Assembly (NCBI GenBank): GCA_947474705.1
Contig: CANJJS010000014.1
Span: 1 to 64,000 of the forward strand
Length of the DNA stretch: 64,000 nucleotides
Origin: Acetobacteraceae bacterium
Lineage (GTDB): Bacteria; Pseudomonadota; Alphaproteobacteria; Acetobacterales; Acetobacteraceae
Reading direction: 5' to 3'
Shown: positions 1-8,126 of the stretch, piece by piece
Numbering within the stretch: position 1 is the first letter of the stretch
Layout: each line of letters begins with the position of its first letter
The notes under the pieces: model-generated
The model's input: only the letters and a program-made list of their open reading frames with translations
The model's database searches: none
What the model was told of the DNA's origin: nothing
Position numbers and translations under genes: made by a program

Positions 1-33
1 ATGACGGCGGCGGATTTCGGCAATCGTATCCAT
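1..33 (-). CDS. istA: IS21-family transposase IstA, N-terminal 11 residues (partial)
   Basis: The reverse strand from 33 to 1 reads ATG GAT ACG ATT GCC GAA and translates as MDTIAEIRRRH. This resembles the usual IstA start (M-E/D-T-I-x-x-IRR), where a helix-turn-helix DNA-binding domain follows. The gene continues off the left edge of the window. It is too short for the ORF track. The call rests on this short peptide plus the IS21-style terminal repeats directly upstream of it. Confidence 0.5.
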   Translation of the reverse strand, partial: MDTIAEIRRRH

Positions 34-147
34 GTACAACACCCCAGACTCTCCAGCATAAACGCCGGAGGATCGCACGGACCGGGGTGGAAACTATTGG
101 ACGCTGTTTACCCCCGGAATCTGGAAAGGTTTGCACGCTGTTTTACA
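1..147 (-). mobile_element. IS21-like element, 5' end only
   Basis: Two imperfect repeats lie just inside the proposed end, at about 88-112 and 122-147. Both follow the pattern TGGAAA...ACGCTGTTT(T)AC. Multiple short terminal repeats upstream of istA are characteristic of IS21-family elements. Read on the minus strand, the element would begin TGTAAAACAGCG at about 147. The istA start codon lies at 33, so only the terminal region and the first codons of the transposase are in the window. The flanking DNA at 148-275 reads as another transposase remnant, so this element seems to have inserted into older mobile DNA. The exact end is inferred from the repeats, not from a seen target duplication. 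Confidence 0.6.
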
Positions 148-275
148 AGGTAGACCCGCCGCCGGCCCGTCCGCATCGGCGCCGCCGCAGCATTGACCGT
201 CAGCCGACCCACCGCCAAATTGATCGACACACGCAGCCGGGTCAACTCCCGATCGCTCATCTGGATCACCGCCAT
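148..275 (-). pseudogene. ISNCY-like transposase, N-terminal remnant
   Basis: The reverse strand from the ATG at 273-275 reads MAVIQMSDRELTRLRV and continues with a helix-turn-helix-like stretch (GRLTVNAAAA...GRRRVYL). This resembles, from memory, the N-terminus of ISNCY-family transposases (MSDREL..., then GRR-x-V-x-x-L). Homology stops at about 148, exactly where the proposed IS21 end begins; the frame then runs into IS21 sequence and stops at 108-110. Only about 43 of roughly 400-500 expected residues remain, so it is a dead fragment. A comparison with ISfinder would settle the family. Confidence 0.5.
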
Positions 276-316
276 CGCACGTCACTCCAAACGTCTCGAC
301 GACAGCATGCCTCAGC

Positions 317-354
317 GACATTTCCATCGGGCACGGGCGTGACATTTCTATCGG
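317..354. repeat. Direct repeat pair upstream of the transposase remnant
   Basis: GACATTTCCATCGG (317-330) and GACATTTCTATCGG (341-354) are two 14-bp copies differing at one base, with starts 24 bp apart. They lie directly upstream of the ISNCY-like remnant and are probably part of that element's subterminal end. No gene is supported between 276 and 391. Confidence 0.5.
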
Positions 355-391
355 TGATCTACAGACGAATGCCGCAGAAGATTCCAATATG

Positions 392-1147
392 TTAAGTCGG
401 AATGGTTGGCATCGCGCTTTTCTCGGCAAGAAAATCACCAAGTGGGCGGACATTTTTACGCGAGTTACAGTCAATACAGGCTGTCACGAGATTGCCATAC
501 GAATTGTCGCCGCTCTCTGCAACAGGTTGGACATGATCAAGTGTCGCCGTGAAGCGGGTAAGCTGCTTCTGGCAATACCGGCAGTGGTAGTTATCCCTTT
601 CGTAAATTTTCATCCGATTTTCGCGGACATTATAATAATCAGCCTCGCGTCTCTCGTCTATGATTGACGATGGCAAAGCAGCTTCACGAGCCTGTCTCGC
701 ATTACGGCAGACTTCTATCTCCTCAGGCAAAAGAACTCTATACAATGTGCCATCGCGGTTAGGGTCTGCCTCTTGGCGGATCGCACCGATTTCCCCCAAA
801 CCCTCAAGTGCTGTTTGGATCGATTTATAGCTCACCGTTGCAACGACTGTTCCACCACCACTACGTGTGCCTTCGTATGGTGACTTCACGACACCAGCTT
901 TAATTAGACCGCGAACGGAAGTTCGTATCATCTGGTTGCCTGCCTCAACTATTGAGTGACGCAGCATATACATGTAGATGGCAGCCTCGTAGGGCTTCAA
1001 TTCTGGATTCAGTAGATCGACAACATCGCGAATAATGTCGGGCAATTCTAAACCGGACACGAGCGCGCGTTCCGCAGCCGCAGCGTTGCTTTCGACGTCA
1101 AGCTCCCCAAGAAGTTCCACGATCTTTTTGATTTTCTCCCTCATCAT
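392..1147 (-). CDS. HNH endonuclease with N-terminal helical/winged-helix-like region
   Basis: This is a 251-residue protein. The C-terminal 60 residues carry a complete HNH nuclease signature: a first zinc pair CRYC, the catalytic LDHVQP core with the DH pair, a downstream Asn (SYGNL), and the second pair CIDC followed by NSRK. Such domains cut or nick DNA using one divalent metal. Residues 1-150 are not a standard restriction or homing module; the stretch around LKPYEAAIYMYMLRHS looks like a winged-helix DNA-binding segment. The start codon lies 1 bp after the stop of the recombinase gene, so the two are probably co-translated. The surroundings are IS debris, so it is likely accessory, perhaps phage- or island-derived. 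Target and partner are unknown. Confidence 0.8.
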   Translation of the reverse strand: MMREKIKKIVELLGELDVESNAAAAERALVSGLELPDIIRDVVDLLNPELKPYEAAIYMYMLRHSIVEAGNQMIRTSVRGLIKAGVVKSPYEGTRSGGGTVVATVSYKSIQTALEGLGEIGAIRQEADPNRDGTLYRVLLPEEIEVCRNARQAREAALPSSIIDERREADYYNVRENRMKIYERDNYHCRYCQKQLTRFTATLDHVQPVAESGDNSYGNLVTACIDCNSRKNVRPLGDFLAEKSAMPTIPT

Positions 1148-1148
1148 C

Positions 1149-1703
1149 TCAAACCGCCTCGCGCTGCAAAGCGCGGTAAACGGTCGCGCGGCTCACGCCA
1201 ACCATCTTCGCGGCTTGGGTCGGTGTTGTGCATTGGTTGATCAACTTCCGCACATGGGCAAGCCGATCAGCCGTCAGCTTCGGTTTCTGCCCGAATTTCA
1301 CCCCGCGCCGCTGTGCCGCCTTCACACCCGCGCGGGTACGCTCCACGATCAAGGATCGCTCAAGCTCGGCCAGCACCCCAATCATCTGCCACATGGCGCG
1401 GCCTGTCGGTGTCTCGGTGTCGATGGCCTCGGTGAGGGACTTAAACCGGATACCCTTGCTCCTGAAGTCGTCCAACATGGTGATAAGGTCGCGCAGACTG
1501 CGCCCGAGGCGGTCAAGCTTCCAAACGATGAGCGTGTCGCCTGTCTCCAGCTTCTTCAGGCAACGGGCAAGGGCAGGGCGGTTGACGTGTGCCCCCGTCA
1601 CCTCGTCCTTGAACACGGTCTTGCAGCCCGCCTTCTTCAAGGCGGCAAGCTGCATGGCCGGATTCTGATCCTCGGTGCTTACGCGGGCGTAGCCGTATTT
1701 CAT
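1149..1703 (-). CDS. Serine recombinase (resolvase/invertase family)
   Basis: The 184-residue length is typical of small Tn3-type resolvases and DNA invertases. The protein opens with YGYARVST, whose Ser is the expected nucleophile, and contains the WKLDRLGRS core with the conserved Arg residues. A long dimer helix (MIGVLAELERSLIVERTRAGV) is followed by a C-terminal helix-turn-helix (TPTQAAKMVGVSRATVYRAL). It would carry out site-specific recombination between short crossover sites; none is recognisable in the 200 bp upstream. It is the first gene of a pair with the HNH nuclease, 1 bp downstream. No transposase of a Tn3 element is present nearby, so it may be a relic or part of a small independent cassette. 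Confidence 0.9.
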   Translation of the reverse strand: MKYGYARVSTEDQNPAMQLAALKKAGCKTVFKDEVTGAHVNRPALARCLKKLETGDTLIVWKLDRLGRSLRDLITMLDDFRSKGIRFKSLTEAIDTETPTGRAMWQMIGVLAELERSLIVERTRAGVKAAQRRGVKFGQKPKLTADRLAHVRKLINQCTTPTQAAKMVGVSRATVYRALQREAV

Positions 1704-1900
1704 GGGGCTATCATGCGACCAACTTGTGCGACGCGCAACCCCTTGATTTCATAAGGGCGATTTTTCGTCTCACCACTTACCCCCCGCGACACATCCTCCC
1801 CTCCCCCGCTGTCCCCGCGACAGCGCCCCGCCATTGACGCCCCCTTGTCCATCTTCCATCACCGTGCGCGAACCCGCCCCGCCCAACGGAGTGCCCAAAC

Positions 1901-3418
1901 ATGCGCCCGGAAGACCACATCGCCGACAAGCGCCGCCCTTTCACCGGCGCCGAGTATATCGCCTCCCTGAAAGATGGCCGCGAGGTCTACATCGACGGCG
2001 AACGTGTGCCGGACGTCACCGTCCATCCGGCGTTTCGCAACGCGATCCGTTCCATCGCCCGTCTTTACGACGCATTGCACGACCCGAAGACCAAGGATGC
2101 GTTGACCTGTCCGACCGACACCGGCTCTGGCGGTTACACGCATAAATTCTTCCGGGTGCCGCGGTCGCGGGAGGATTTGGTGGGAGCGCAGGAGGGGATC
2201 GCGGGGTGGGCGCGGCAGTCGTATGGGTGGATGGGGCGGACGCCGGATTACAAGGCGGCGTTTTCCAACACGCTCGGTGCGTTTCCAGAATATTACGGCG
2301 ATTACGCCGACAATGCCCGCGCCTGGTACAAACGCGCGCAGGAAACCGTGCCTTTCATGAATCACGCGATCGTCAACCCGCCGATCGACCGACATCGCCC
2401 GCCGGAGGACGTGAAGGACATTTACGCCTGTGTGAAACGCGAGACCGACGCGGGGATTTACGTCTCGGGCGCCAAGGTCGTCGCGACCTCGGCGGCGTTC
2501 ACGCATTACAATTTCATGGGCCAGTCGTCGAAGACCGCAACGGAGGATCTGGACATGTCGGTCATGTTCATGATTCCGATCAATGCGCCCGGCCTGAAGC
2601 TGATCTGCCGCACGTCATACGAATCCGCGGCGAAATCGCCCTTCGATTATCCGTTATCCTCCCGTTTCGACGAGAATGACGCCATTTTCGTCATGGACAA
2701 TGTTTTTGTCCCCTGGGAGGATGTTTTTATCTATCGCGATCCGAAGCGGGTCATGAGTTTCTTTCCGGGCACCGGCTTTGTTCATGGCGCGATGTTCCAG
2801 GGCTGCACCCGTTACGCCGTCAAACTCGATTTCATTTCTGGGCTTTTGGCCAAGGCGTTGCGCGCGACCGGTGGCGACGAGGCGCGCAACAACCAGATCC
2901 TTTTGGGCGAGGTCATCGCCTGGCGCCATCTGTTCTGGTCGCTGTCCAACGCGATGGCCAACAATCCACAGGCATGGCAGGGCGACGCGGTGTTGCCGGA
3001 ATTGCAGGCCGCCATGTCCTATCGCGTGTTCGCGCCGGATTCCTGGCCGCGGATCAAGGACATCGTGCAGAAAACCGTGACATCGGCGCTGATCTACCTC
3101 CCGTCCTCGGTGAAGGACTTCGCCAATCCGGCCATCGAGCCCTATCTCCGCCAATATGTCCGGGGCTCCCACGGCATCGACCATGTCGAGCGTGTGAAAA
3201 TCATGAAATTGCTGTGGGATTCCGTCGGCACCGAATTCGCCGGGCGCCACGAGCTTTACGAACGCAACTATTCCGGCGGATGGGAGGACATTCGCGCGCA
3301 GGTGCTGACCGGCGCGCAACGCGGCGGCGGACTGAAAGCGATGGAGCAACTTGTCGACGAATGCCTCGCCGATTACGACACGAACGGCTGGACCGGCGAC
3401 ACCTGGACCAGCGATTGA
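1901..3418 (+). CDS. 4-hydroxyphenylacetate 3-hydroxylase (HpaB) family oxygenase
   Basis: The protein has 505 residues, close to the usual HpaB length of about 520. The whole sequence reads as the HpaB/PvcC family of FADH2-dependent monooxygenases: an N-terminal helical region with RRPFTGAEYIASL and DGERVPDVT, a central beta-barrel stretch (SGAKVVATSAAFTHYNFMGQ), and a C-terminal four-helix region. The family hydroxylates phenols with reduced flavin supplied by a separate reductase. No HpaC-like flavin reductase is nearby, so the partner must be elsewhere. The vinylacetyl-CoA isomerase/4-hydroxybutyryl-CoA dehydratase branch is related but carries Fe-S cysteines that I do not see here. The substrate cannot be told. 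The gene stands alone and converges on the small HhH gene at 3426. Confidence 0.85.
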   Translation: MRPEDHIADKRRPFTGAEYIASLKDGREVYIDGERVPDVTVHPAFRNAIRSIARLYDALHDPKTKDALTCPTDTGSGGYTHKFFRVPRSREDLVGAQEGIAGWARQSYGWMGRTPDYKAAFSNTLGAFPEYYGDYADNARAWYKRAQETVPFMNHAIVNPPIDRHRPPEDVKDIYACVKRETDAGIYVSGAKVVATSAAFTHYNFMGQSSKTATEDLDMSVMFMIPINAPGLKLICRTSYESAAKSPFDYPLSSRFDENDAIFVMDNVFVPWEDVFIYRDPKRVMSFFPGTGFVHGAMFQGCTRYAVKLDFISGLLAKALRATGGDEARNNQILLGEVIAWRHLFWSLSNAMANNPQAWQGDAVLPELQAAMSYRVFAPDSWPRIKDIVQKTVTSALIYLPSSVKDFANPAIEPYLRQYVRGSHGIDHVERVKIMKLLWDSVGTEFAGRHELYERNYSGGWEDIRAQVLTGAQRGGGLKAMEQLVDECLADYDTNGWTGDTWTSD

Positions 3419-3425
3419 GCCCGCG

Positions 3426-3716
3426 TCATTTCGCGATCAACTGGTCCTTGATCTGGTCGTAAACCTTCTTCGGCATCACCCGCTTCGCGACCAGTTCGTC
3501 CGGGTGCTTCCAGGGCCGGCCCGCGACGATCGCGGCGGCCCGGTTGCGGCCGATGAAGCGCACCCGCGTCAGTTCCACTGGCGTGGCGGTGTTGATATCG
3601 ACCAGCACCAGGCGCAACTCCACCGGCGGCCTCTGGCCCGCCGCCGTTTGCGCATGCGCCGGCGGGGTCAGCAGAACCCCCAGCATCGCGATCGCACCCA
3701 GCCTCCAGATCCGCAT
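3426..3716 (-). CDS. Secreted helix-hairpin-helix (ComEA-like) small protein
   Basis: I place the start at 3716 (96 residues) because the protein then opens with a clean signal peptide, MRIWRLGAIAMLGVLLTPPAHAQ; the longer ORF in the track adds an arginine-rich tail with no such logic. The mature part holds the helix-hairpin-helix motif typical of ComEA-like proteins: VDINTATPVELTRV, then a second helix ending KVYDQIKDQLIAK. ComEA proteins bind incoming double-stranded DNA in the periplasm. Here the usual GIG hairpin reads RFIGRNRA, so DNA binding is plausible but not certain. It sits 16 bp downstream of the luciferase-like gene on the same strand, and no other competence gene is near. Confidence 0.7.
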   Translation of the reverse strand: MRIWRLGAIAMLGVLLTPPAHAQTAAGQRPPVELRLVLVDINTATPVELTRVRFIGRNRAAAIVAGRPWKHPDELVAKRVMPKKVYDQIKDQLIAK

Positions 3717-3732
3717 CGGTTTCTTGTCCACC

Positions 3733-4809
3733 CTATCGCGCGACACCCGGCCGTTCCCGCGCCAGACGCGGCAACACATGCTCTCCGAACAGCCGCATCG
3801 AGGATTCCGCCACCGCCAGCGGCAGATCGTTGAAATTCACCTGTAACGAGGCAATTTCGAAAAATCCAACCTCTTCGCGATATCCGGCGATGGTCTCCAG
3901 TATTCGTTCCGGCGTGCCAATCCAGGCCGCGCCCTTCGCGACCTGGGTTTCGAACGTCTCAAGCGCCAGCGCCCCAACGATCTTATCGTAGCCCGGATAA
4001 TCCGCCGACGCCGCCCCCTCCGTCCACTGCCGGGCTGATTCCACCAGCGAACGCAAATACCGGTTCAACGGTTCGCGCGCGAGACGTTCCGCCTCCGCCT
4101 GATTCTCATGGCACAACATATGAAAGGCCAGCATCACCGTGCCCGGCCCCTCGTGTCCCGCCGCGGCGCGGGCGTTCCGGTAAGCGTCGATCAGGTCCCG
4201 CATCGCGCCACCCGCCATCGGGATCGCCATGATCCCGTATCCGTTGGCGCCCGCGCGCTCGAACGAGTCCCGCGTGCCCAAAGCCGCGACATAAAACGGC
4301 GGCCGCGGGGTCTGCGTCGGGCGCGGCAGCGACGTGACGTTCCGGAACGAATGGAACCGCCCCTCGGAGGTCGCGCTCTCCTGCTCCAGCAACATCCGCA
4401 CCTGCGCCACGCCCTCGTCGAACCGCGCCCGGCTTTCGTCCAGCTTCACGCCGAAATGGTGGAACTCGTGCGGCAAAAACGCCCGCGCGAAACCGCAGTC
4501 GAGGCGGCCGTCGCACAGCGCGTCCAGCATCGCCAGTTCGCCCGCGAGCTTCAGCGGGTTGTTGAATGCCGGCAGCACCGCGCCGGTGACAAGCCGGGCG
4601 TGGCGGGTGATCTGCGCGGCGGCGGCCAGAAACACGACGGGGTTCGGGCTGTAGCCGCCATAAGGCAGAAAATAATGCTCGACCGTGCGGACGTGGTGGT
4701 AGCCATACCGGTCGACCAACGCGACCAGACGCAACGCCTCGTGCCAGTAATCCCGCGCCGATTTCACCTCGGGCCCGATGTCGGGAAAGAACTGAATGCC
4801 AACTTTCAT
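3733..4809 (-). CDS. Luciferase-like (LLM class) flavin-dependent oxidoreductase
   Basis: The 358-residue protein has the TIM-barrel pattern of bacterial luciferase-like monooxygenases. It starts [13 protein letters not shown] and contains [10 protein letters not shown], then the family stretches [17 protein letters not shown] and [14 protein letters not shown]. The C-terminal third has the usual [15 protein letters not shown]. Enzymes of this class use reduced FMN or F420 and oxygen on diverse substrates. No flavin reductase or substrate gene lies beside it, so the substrate is unknown. It is transcribed away from cysS, with a fold-back repeat in the shared intergenic region. Confidence 0.85.
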   Translation of the reverse strand: MKVGIQFFPDIGPEVKSARDYWHEALRLVALVDRYGYHHVRTVEHYFLPYGGYSPNPVVFLAAAAQITRHARLVTGAVLPAFNNPLKLAGELAMLDALCDGRLDCGFARAFLPHEFHHFGVKLDESRARFDEGVAQVRMLLEQESATSEGRFHSFRNVTSLPRPTQTPRPPFYVAALGTRDSFERAGANGYGIMAIPMAGGAMRDLIDAYRNARAAAGHEGPGTVMLAFHMLCHENQAEAERLAREPLNRYLRSLVESARQWTEGAASADYPGYDKIVGALALETFETQVAKGAAWIGTPERILETIAGYREEVGFFEIASLQVNFNDLPLAVAESSMRLFGEHVLPRLARERPGVAR

Positions 4810-4871
4810 CGCCCACCCTCCGTCGCGCCACCCACCCGCTCCGTTCTGACAGCCCCTCGCGTCCGGCTCAA

Positions 4872-5028
4872 CCCGAGAGGGCGGCGCCGGGGCTTTGCCC
4901 CGGACCCCACGAGGGCTCCGCCCTTCGAACCCGCCCCAATGGGCCTTTGGGGCTCGCCCGTGGTGGGGTTCGAAGGGGCAAAGCCCCTCGCGGGGTCCGG
5001 GGCGAAGCCCCGGTGCCTCCCCTCAAGG
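4872..5028. repeat. Fold-back intergenic repeat, copy 1
   Basis: The left half (GGGGCTTTGCCCCGGACCCC near 4889-4908) is the near reverse complement of the right half (GGGGTCCGGGGCGAAGCCCC near 4992-5011), with the axis at about 4950. The same core recurs at 7829-8058 and in the large palindrome 58651-59010. It lies between the divergent luciferase-like gene and cysS, and ORFs called across it are artefacts of its low-complexity sequence. Confidence 0.8.
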
Positions 5029-5090
5029 ATGCGTTGATCCCCGGCGGGAATTGGCGGAAAACACGGCCTCGCTTCGAAGAGTGTCCCGAC

Positions 5091-6455
5091 ATGCCCGAAC
5101 TTCACCTGCACAACAGCCGGACCCGCCGTAAGGAGCGGTTCGAGCCGGCCGATCCCAGCCATGTGCGGATGTACGTCTGTGGCCCGACCGTCTACGACCT
5201 CGCCCATGTCGGCAACGCGCGGCCGGCCGTGGTCTACGATGTCCTGGCGCGCCTGCTGCGCCAACTCTATCCCAAGGTGACCTACGTCCGGAACCTCACC
5301 GACGTGGACGACAAGATCAACGCCCGCGCGGCGGAGATGGGCATCCCCATCGCCGAACTCACCGCCCAGACCACCAACGACTACCATACCGACGTCGCCG
5401 CTTTGGGTGTGCTGCCGCCGGACGTCGAACCCACCGCGACCGGGCACATCCCGGAGATGATCGCCATCATTCAGCGCCTCATCGCCTCGGGACACGCCTA
5501 CGCGGCCGAGGGCCATGTCCTTTTCGCCGTCGGCAGCTTCGCCAACTACGGCAAATTGTCGGGGCGTAGCGCCGACGAGCTTCTGGCCGGCGCGCGCGTC
5601 GATGTCGCGCCTTACAAGCGCGATGCGGGCGATTTCGTGCTGTGGAAACCGTCGTCCCCCGAACTGCCGGGCTGGGACAGCCCCTGGGGCCGCGGCCGGC
5701 CCGGCTGGCACATCGAATGCTCCGCCATGTCCTGGAAGCATCTGGGCGAGACCTTCGACATTCACGGCGGCGGCACCGACCTGATCTTTCCGCACCATGA
5801 AAACGAGGCCGCGCAAAGCCTCTGCGCCTTCCCCGGCAGCCAGTTCGCCCGTTATTGGGTGCATAATGGCATGCTCCTGGTCGATGGCGTGAAAATGTCC
5901 AAATCGCTGGGCAATTTCACCACGATGCGGGACGCGCTGCGCCGCGCGTCGGGCGAAATCCTGAGATTTCTGCTGTTGCGCACCCATTATCGCGCCACCC
6001 CGGATTTCAGCGATACCGCCATAAATGAAGCAAAGAAGGAACTGGATCGGTTCTACAGAGCGCTGGAACGATGCCCGGACGCCGGGGGAAATTCAGAGGC
6101 AAGCGCCGTGCCCGATCAGGTGATGGAAGCCTTGTGCGACGATCTGAACACGCCGCTGGCGTTGTCGGCGATGCACGCCTTGGCCGACGCCGCGCTGACC
6201 GGAGACGCCGCCGCCGCCGCGGGGCTTCAGGCCTCTGGCCGCCTTTTGGGCTTCCTGACCCAGACGCCGGACTCCTGGTTCCGGGGCGAGGCCGATGACA
6301 GCAATGCCATCGAGGCGGCGATCCAGGAACGGCTGGCGGCGCGGAAAGCGCGGGATTTCGCCCGCGCCGACGCGATCCGGTCGGACCTGACGGCGCGCGG
6401 CATCCTTCTGGAAGACGGGCCGGGCGGAACCACCTGGCGCCGGGCCAGTCAATGA
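5091..6455 (+). CDS. cysS: Cysteinyl-tRNA synthetase
   Basis: The true start is the ATG at 5091 ([15 protein letters not shown]), giving 454 residues, the usual CysRS length; the longer ORF runs back through the GC-rich repeat. Class I signatures are complete: [15 protein letters not shown] (HIGH-type, with the first zinc Cys), a zinc site continuing in WHIECSAM and FPHHENE, and the KMSKS loop (VKMSKSLGN). The C-terminal anticodon-binding helices end with the usual motif [13 protein letters not shown]. It charges tRNA-Cys in the cytoplasm and is essential. A small proline-rich ORF follows after 10 bp and then trmJ, so the three are probably co-transcribed. Confidence 0.97.
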   Translation: MPELHLHNSRTRRKERFEPADPSHVRMYVCGPTVYDLAHVGNARPAVVYDVLARLLRQLYPKVTYVRNLTDVDDKINARAAEMGIPIAELTAQTTNDYHTDVAALGVLPPDVEPTATGHIPEMIAIIQRLIASGHAYAAEGHVLFAVGSFANYGKLSGRSADELLAGARVDVAPYKRDAGDFVLWKPSSPELPGWDSPWGRGRPGWHIECSAMSWKHLGETFDIHGGGTDLIFPHHENEAAQSLCAFPGSQFARYWVHNGMLLVDGVKMSKSLGNFTTMRDALRRASGEILRFLLLRTHYRATPDFSDTAINEAKKELDRFYRALERCPDAGGNSEASAVPDQVMEALCDDLNTPLALSAMHALADAALTGDAAAAAGLQASGRLLGFLTQTPDSWFRGEADDSNAIEAAIQERLAARKARDFARADAIRSDLTARGILLEDGPGGTTWRRASQ

Positions 6456-6465
6456 AGGACACAGC

Positions 6466-6996
6466 ATGCGTACGCTTCTACTTCTGATGGTCGTCGCGAT
6501 CGGCGGGATCGCGCTGGTGAAAGGCACCGTCAACTTCTCGACCGACGACCACGTGCGCCCCGTCGGCGGCGGACTCGCCATCCCCGGTCTGACGAACATG
6601 CCCAACATCGCGGCCATCGCGGGCCAGGCGACGGCGCAATTGTCGCAGGTGGCGGCGGCCTTGAACGGACAGACAACCGGACCGGCGACACCGGGCGCGG
6701 GACGCACCCTGCCCGTCTCCGCCCCCGGCGGCACCACCCAGACCGTCGCGACACCAACCGGGACCGCCCCAACCGCGACGGTCCCGGCGGCCCCGAAAGC
6801 GCCACCTTTGCCGCGGGTCACATCCGCCAATGACACCTATATCCCACCCGGCATCCCACCCGCCGCGGCCAGGCCCAGAGAACAGGTGGCCGCGCCGCGG
6901 ACCGGCGAGCCCACCAATTCGCAATCGCCCTTCAATCCCGCCGCTTACCGCGATCGGTTCGAAACGGTCGTGAAGGCCCTGCGTGGCTCGCCATGA
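6466..6996 (+). CDS. Small proline/threonine-rich exported or anchored protein
   Basis: The protein has 176 residues and I recognise no family. It begins with a hydrophobic segment (MRTLLLLMVVAIGGIALVKG) that would act as a signal anchor or signal peptide. The rest is low complexity: a stretch rich in Ala, Gln and Thr, a Pro/Thr/Ala linker (about residues 70-120) and a proline-rich tail with PPGIPPAAARP. The last 25 residues (FNPAAYRDRFETVVKAL) look helical. The start is 10 bp after the cysS stop and trmJ follows after 30 bp, so it is read in the cysS transcript. It may be a periplasmic spacer protein; the function is unknown. Confidence 0.65.
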   Translation: MRTLLLLMVVAIGGIALVKGTVNFSTDDHVRPVGGGLAIPGLTNMPNIAAIAGQATAQLSQVAAALNGQTTGPATPGAGRTLPVSAPGGTTQTVATPTGTAPTATVPAAPKAPPLPRVTSANDTYIPPGIPPAAARPREQVAAPRTGEPTNSQSPFNPAAYRDRFETVVKALRGSP

Positions 6997-7026
6997 CCGA
7001 GGCGGGACGATGACGGAGTTGGGACG

Positions 7027-7827
7027 ATGACCGGCAGGGACGGCGGCGCCGATCTGAAGCCGTCGGGCAACACGCCGGTCGTGGTCCTGGTCCGGCCGCA
7101 ACTCGCCGACAATATCGGCGCCTGCGCCCGCGCGATGGGCAATGGCGGATTGTTCGAAATGCGGATCGTCGCCCCGCGCGATGGCTGGCCGCAGGAACGC
7201 GCCTGGCGCAACGCGTCCGGCGCCGACCGCATCCTGGACGCCGCGACCGTCCACGACTCGGTGGCGGACGCGGTCGCCGATTTGCACCACGTCTTCGCCA
7301 CCTGTCCGCGCCCGCGCCACATCGTCAAACCCGTCCTGACCGCCCGTGGCGCCGCGGCCGAGATGCGCGCCATCGCCGATCGCGGCCTGCGCATTGGCCT
7401 GCTGTTCGGTCCGGAACGCGCGGGGCTCGACAACGACGACATGGCCCAGGCCGACGCGCTGATCCGGTATCCGCTCAATCCTGGATTTATGTCGCTGAAC
7501 CTGGCGCAGGCCGTCATGATCATCGCCTACGAATGGTGGATGGCCGCCGACGACACGCCGGCGCGCGAGCTGATGACCAACGAAAGCCAGGTCGCGCCCA
7601 AAGGCCGTCTCGAAAATTTCCTGACACACCTGATCGGCGAACTCGACGCCAGCGGGTTCCTGCGCAACCTGCCGAAGCGGCCGGGCATGGTGCGCAACAT
7701 CCGCCATTTCTTCCAACGCGGCGAGGCGACCGAGCAGGAACTGCGGACCCTCCACGGCATCGTCACCGAATTGTCGCTGGGCCGCCGCCTGCGGGGGCGG
7801 ACGGAACCGGGCGCTGACGGGGGGTAG
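7027..7827 (+). CDS. trmJ: tRNA (cytidine/uridine-2'-O-)-methyltransferase TrmJ
   Basis: This 266-residue protein has the SPOUT fold signatures of the TrmJ branch of the SpoU family: VVLVRPQLADNIGACARAM (motif 1 with the catalytic Asn and Arg), LLFGPERAGLDNDD (motif 2) and YPLNPGFMSLNLAQAVMII (motif 3, the knotted AdoMet site). The C-terminal helical extension (NFLTHLIGELDASGF) matches TrmJ rather than TrmH. The enzyme methylates the ribose of position 32 in the tRNA anticodon loop. It follows cysS, a fitting translation-related neighbour. A short ATG upstream at 7010 is out of frame. Confidence 0.9.
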   Translation: MTGRDGGADLKPSGNTPVVVLVRPQLADNIGACARAMGNGGLFEMRIVAPRDGWPQERAWRNASGADRILDAATVHDSVADAVADLHHVFATCPRPRHIVKPVLTARGAAAEMRAIADRGLRIGLLFGPERAGLDNDDMAQADALIRYPLNPGFMSLNLAQAVMIIAYEWWMAADDTPARELMTNESQVAPKGRLENFLTHLIGELDASGFLRNLPKRPGMVRNIRHFFQRGEATEQELRTLHGIVTELSLGRRLRGRTEPGADGG

Positions 7828-7828
7828 T

Positions 7829-8058
7829 GGCTTCCGGGCGATTGGGGAGCGGGGTTTAAGCCCCGGGGCGCTGCCCCGGACCCCGCGAGGGCTCTGCCCT
7901 TCGAACCCGCCAGGGCGGGGGCCCTGGACCCGTTTCATCTCCCCCAAAAAGACGGCATCCAAGGCCCTGCCTTGGTGGGGGTCGAGGGGGCAACGCCCCT
8001 CGCGGGGTTTGGGGCAGCGCCCCAAGGCTTAAACCTCTCCCCCGATTGCCCGAAAGCC
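7829..8058. repeat. Fold-back intergenic repeat, copy 2
   Basis: The outer arms GGGCGATTGGGG (7836-7847) and the mirrored sequence at about 8040-8051 pair around an axis near 7943. Inside, CTGCCCCGGACCCCGCGAGG at 7871-7890 pairs with the matching segment ending near 8018. The middle shares the 'GGCATCCAAGGCCCTGCC' motif with the palindrome at 58651-59010, there in opposite orientation. It fills the gap between trmJ and the FkbH-like gene; the first 27 codons of the track's FkbH ORF run into it and are not real. Confidence 0.75.
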
Positions 8059-8126
8059 CCCCGTTCGCACTGGAATTCGTGCCCCGAAGAGCGCTATCAC
8101 TCCGCGCGCGAGACGGAAGGCATGCG

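Noticed and set aside
389-667. 92-residue plus-strand ORF
   Set aside because: It is antisense to the zinc-binding end of the HNH gene and has no supporting feature.
4872-5028. TTCGAACC-like motifs as possible tRNA T-loops
   Set aside because: They belong to the fold-back repeat and no tRNA cloverleaf can be drawn around them.
6478-8025. 515-residue minus-strand ORF
   Set aside because: It runs antisense through trmJ, the proline-rich gene and a fold-back repeat and has no recognisable motif.
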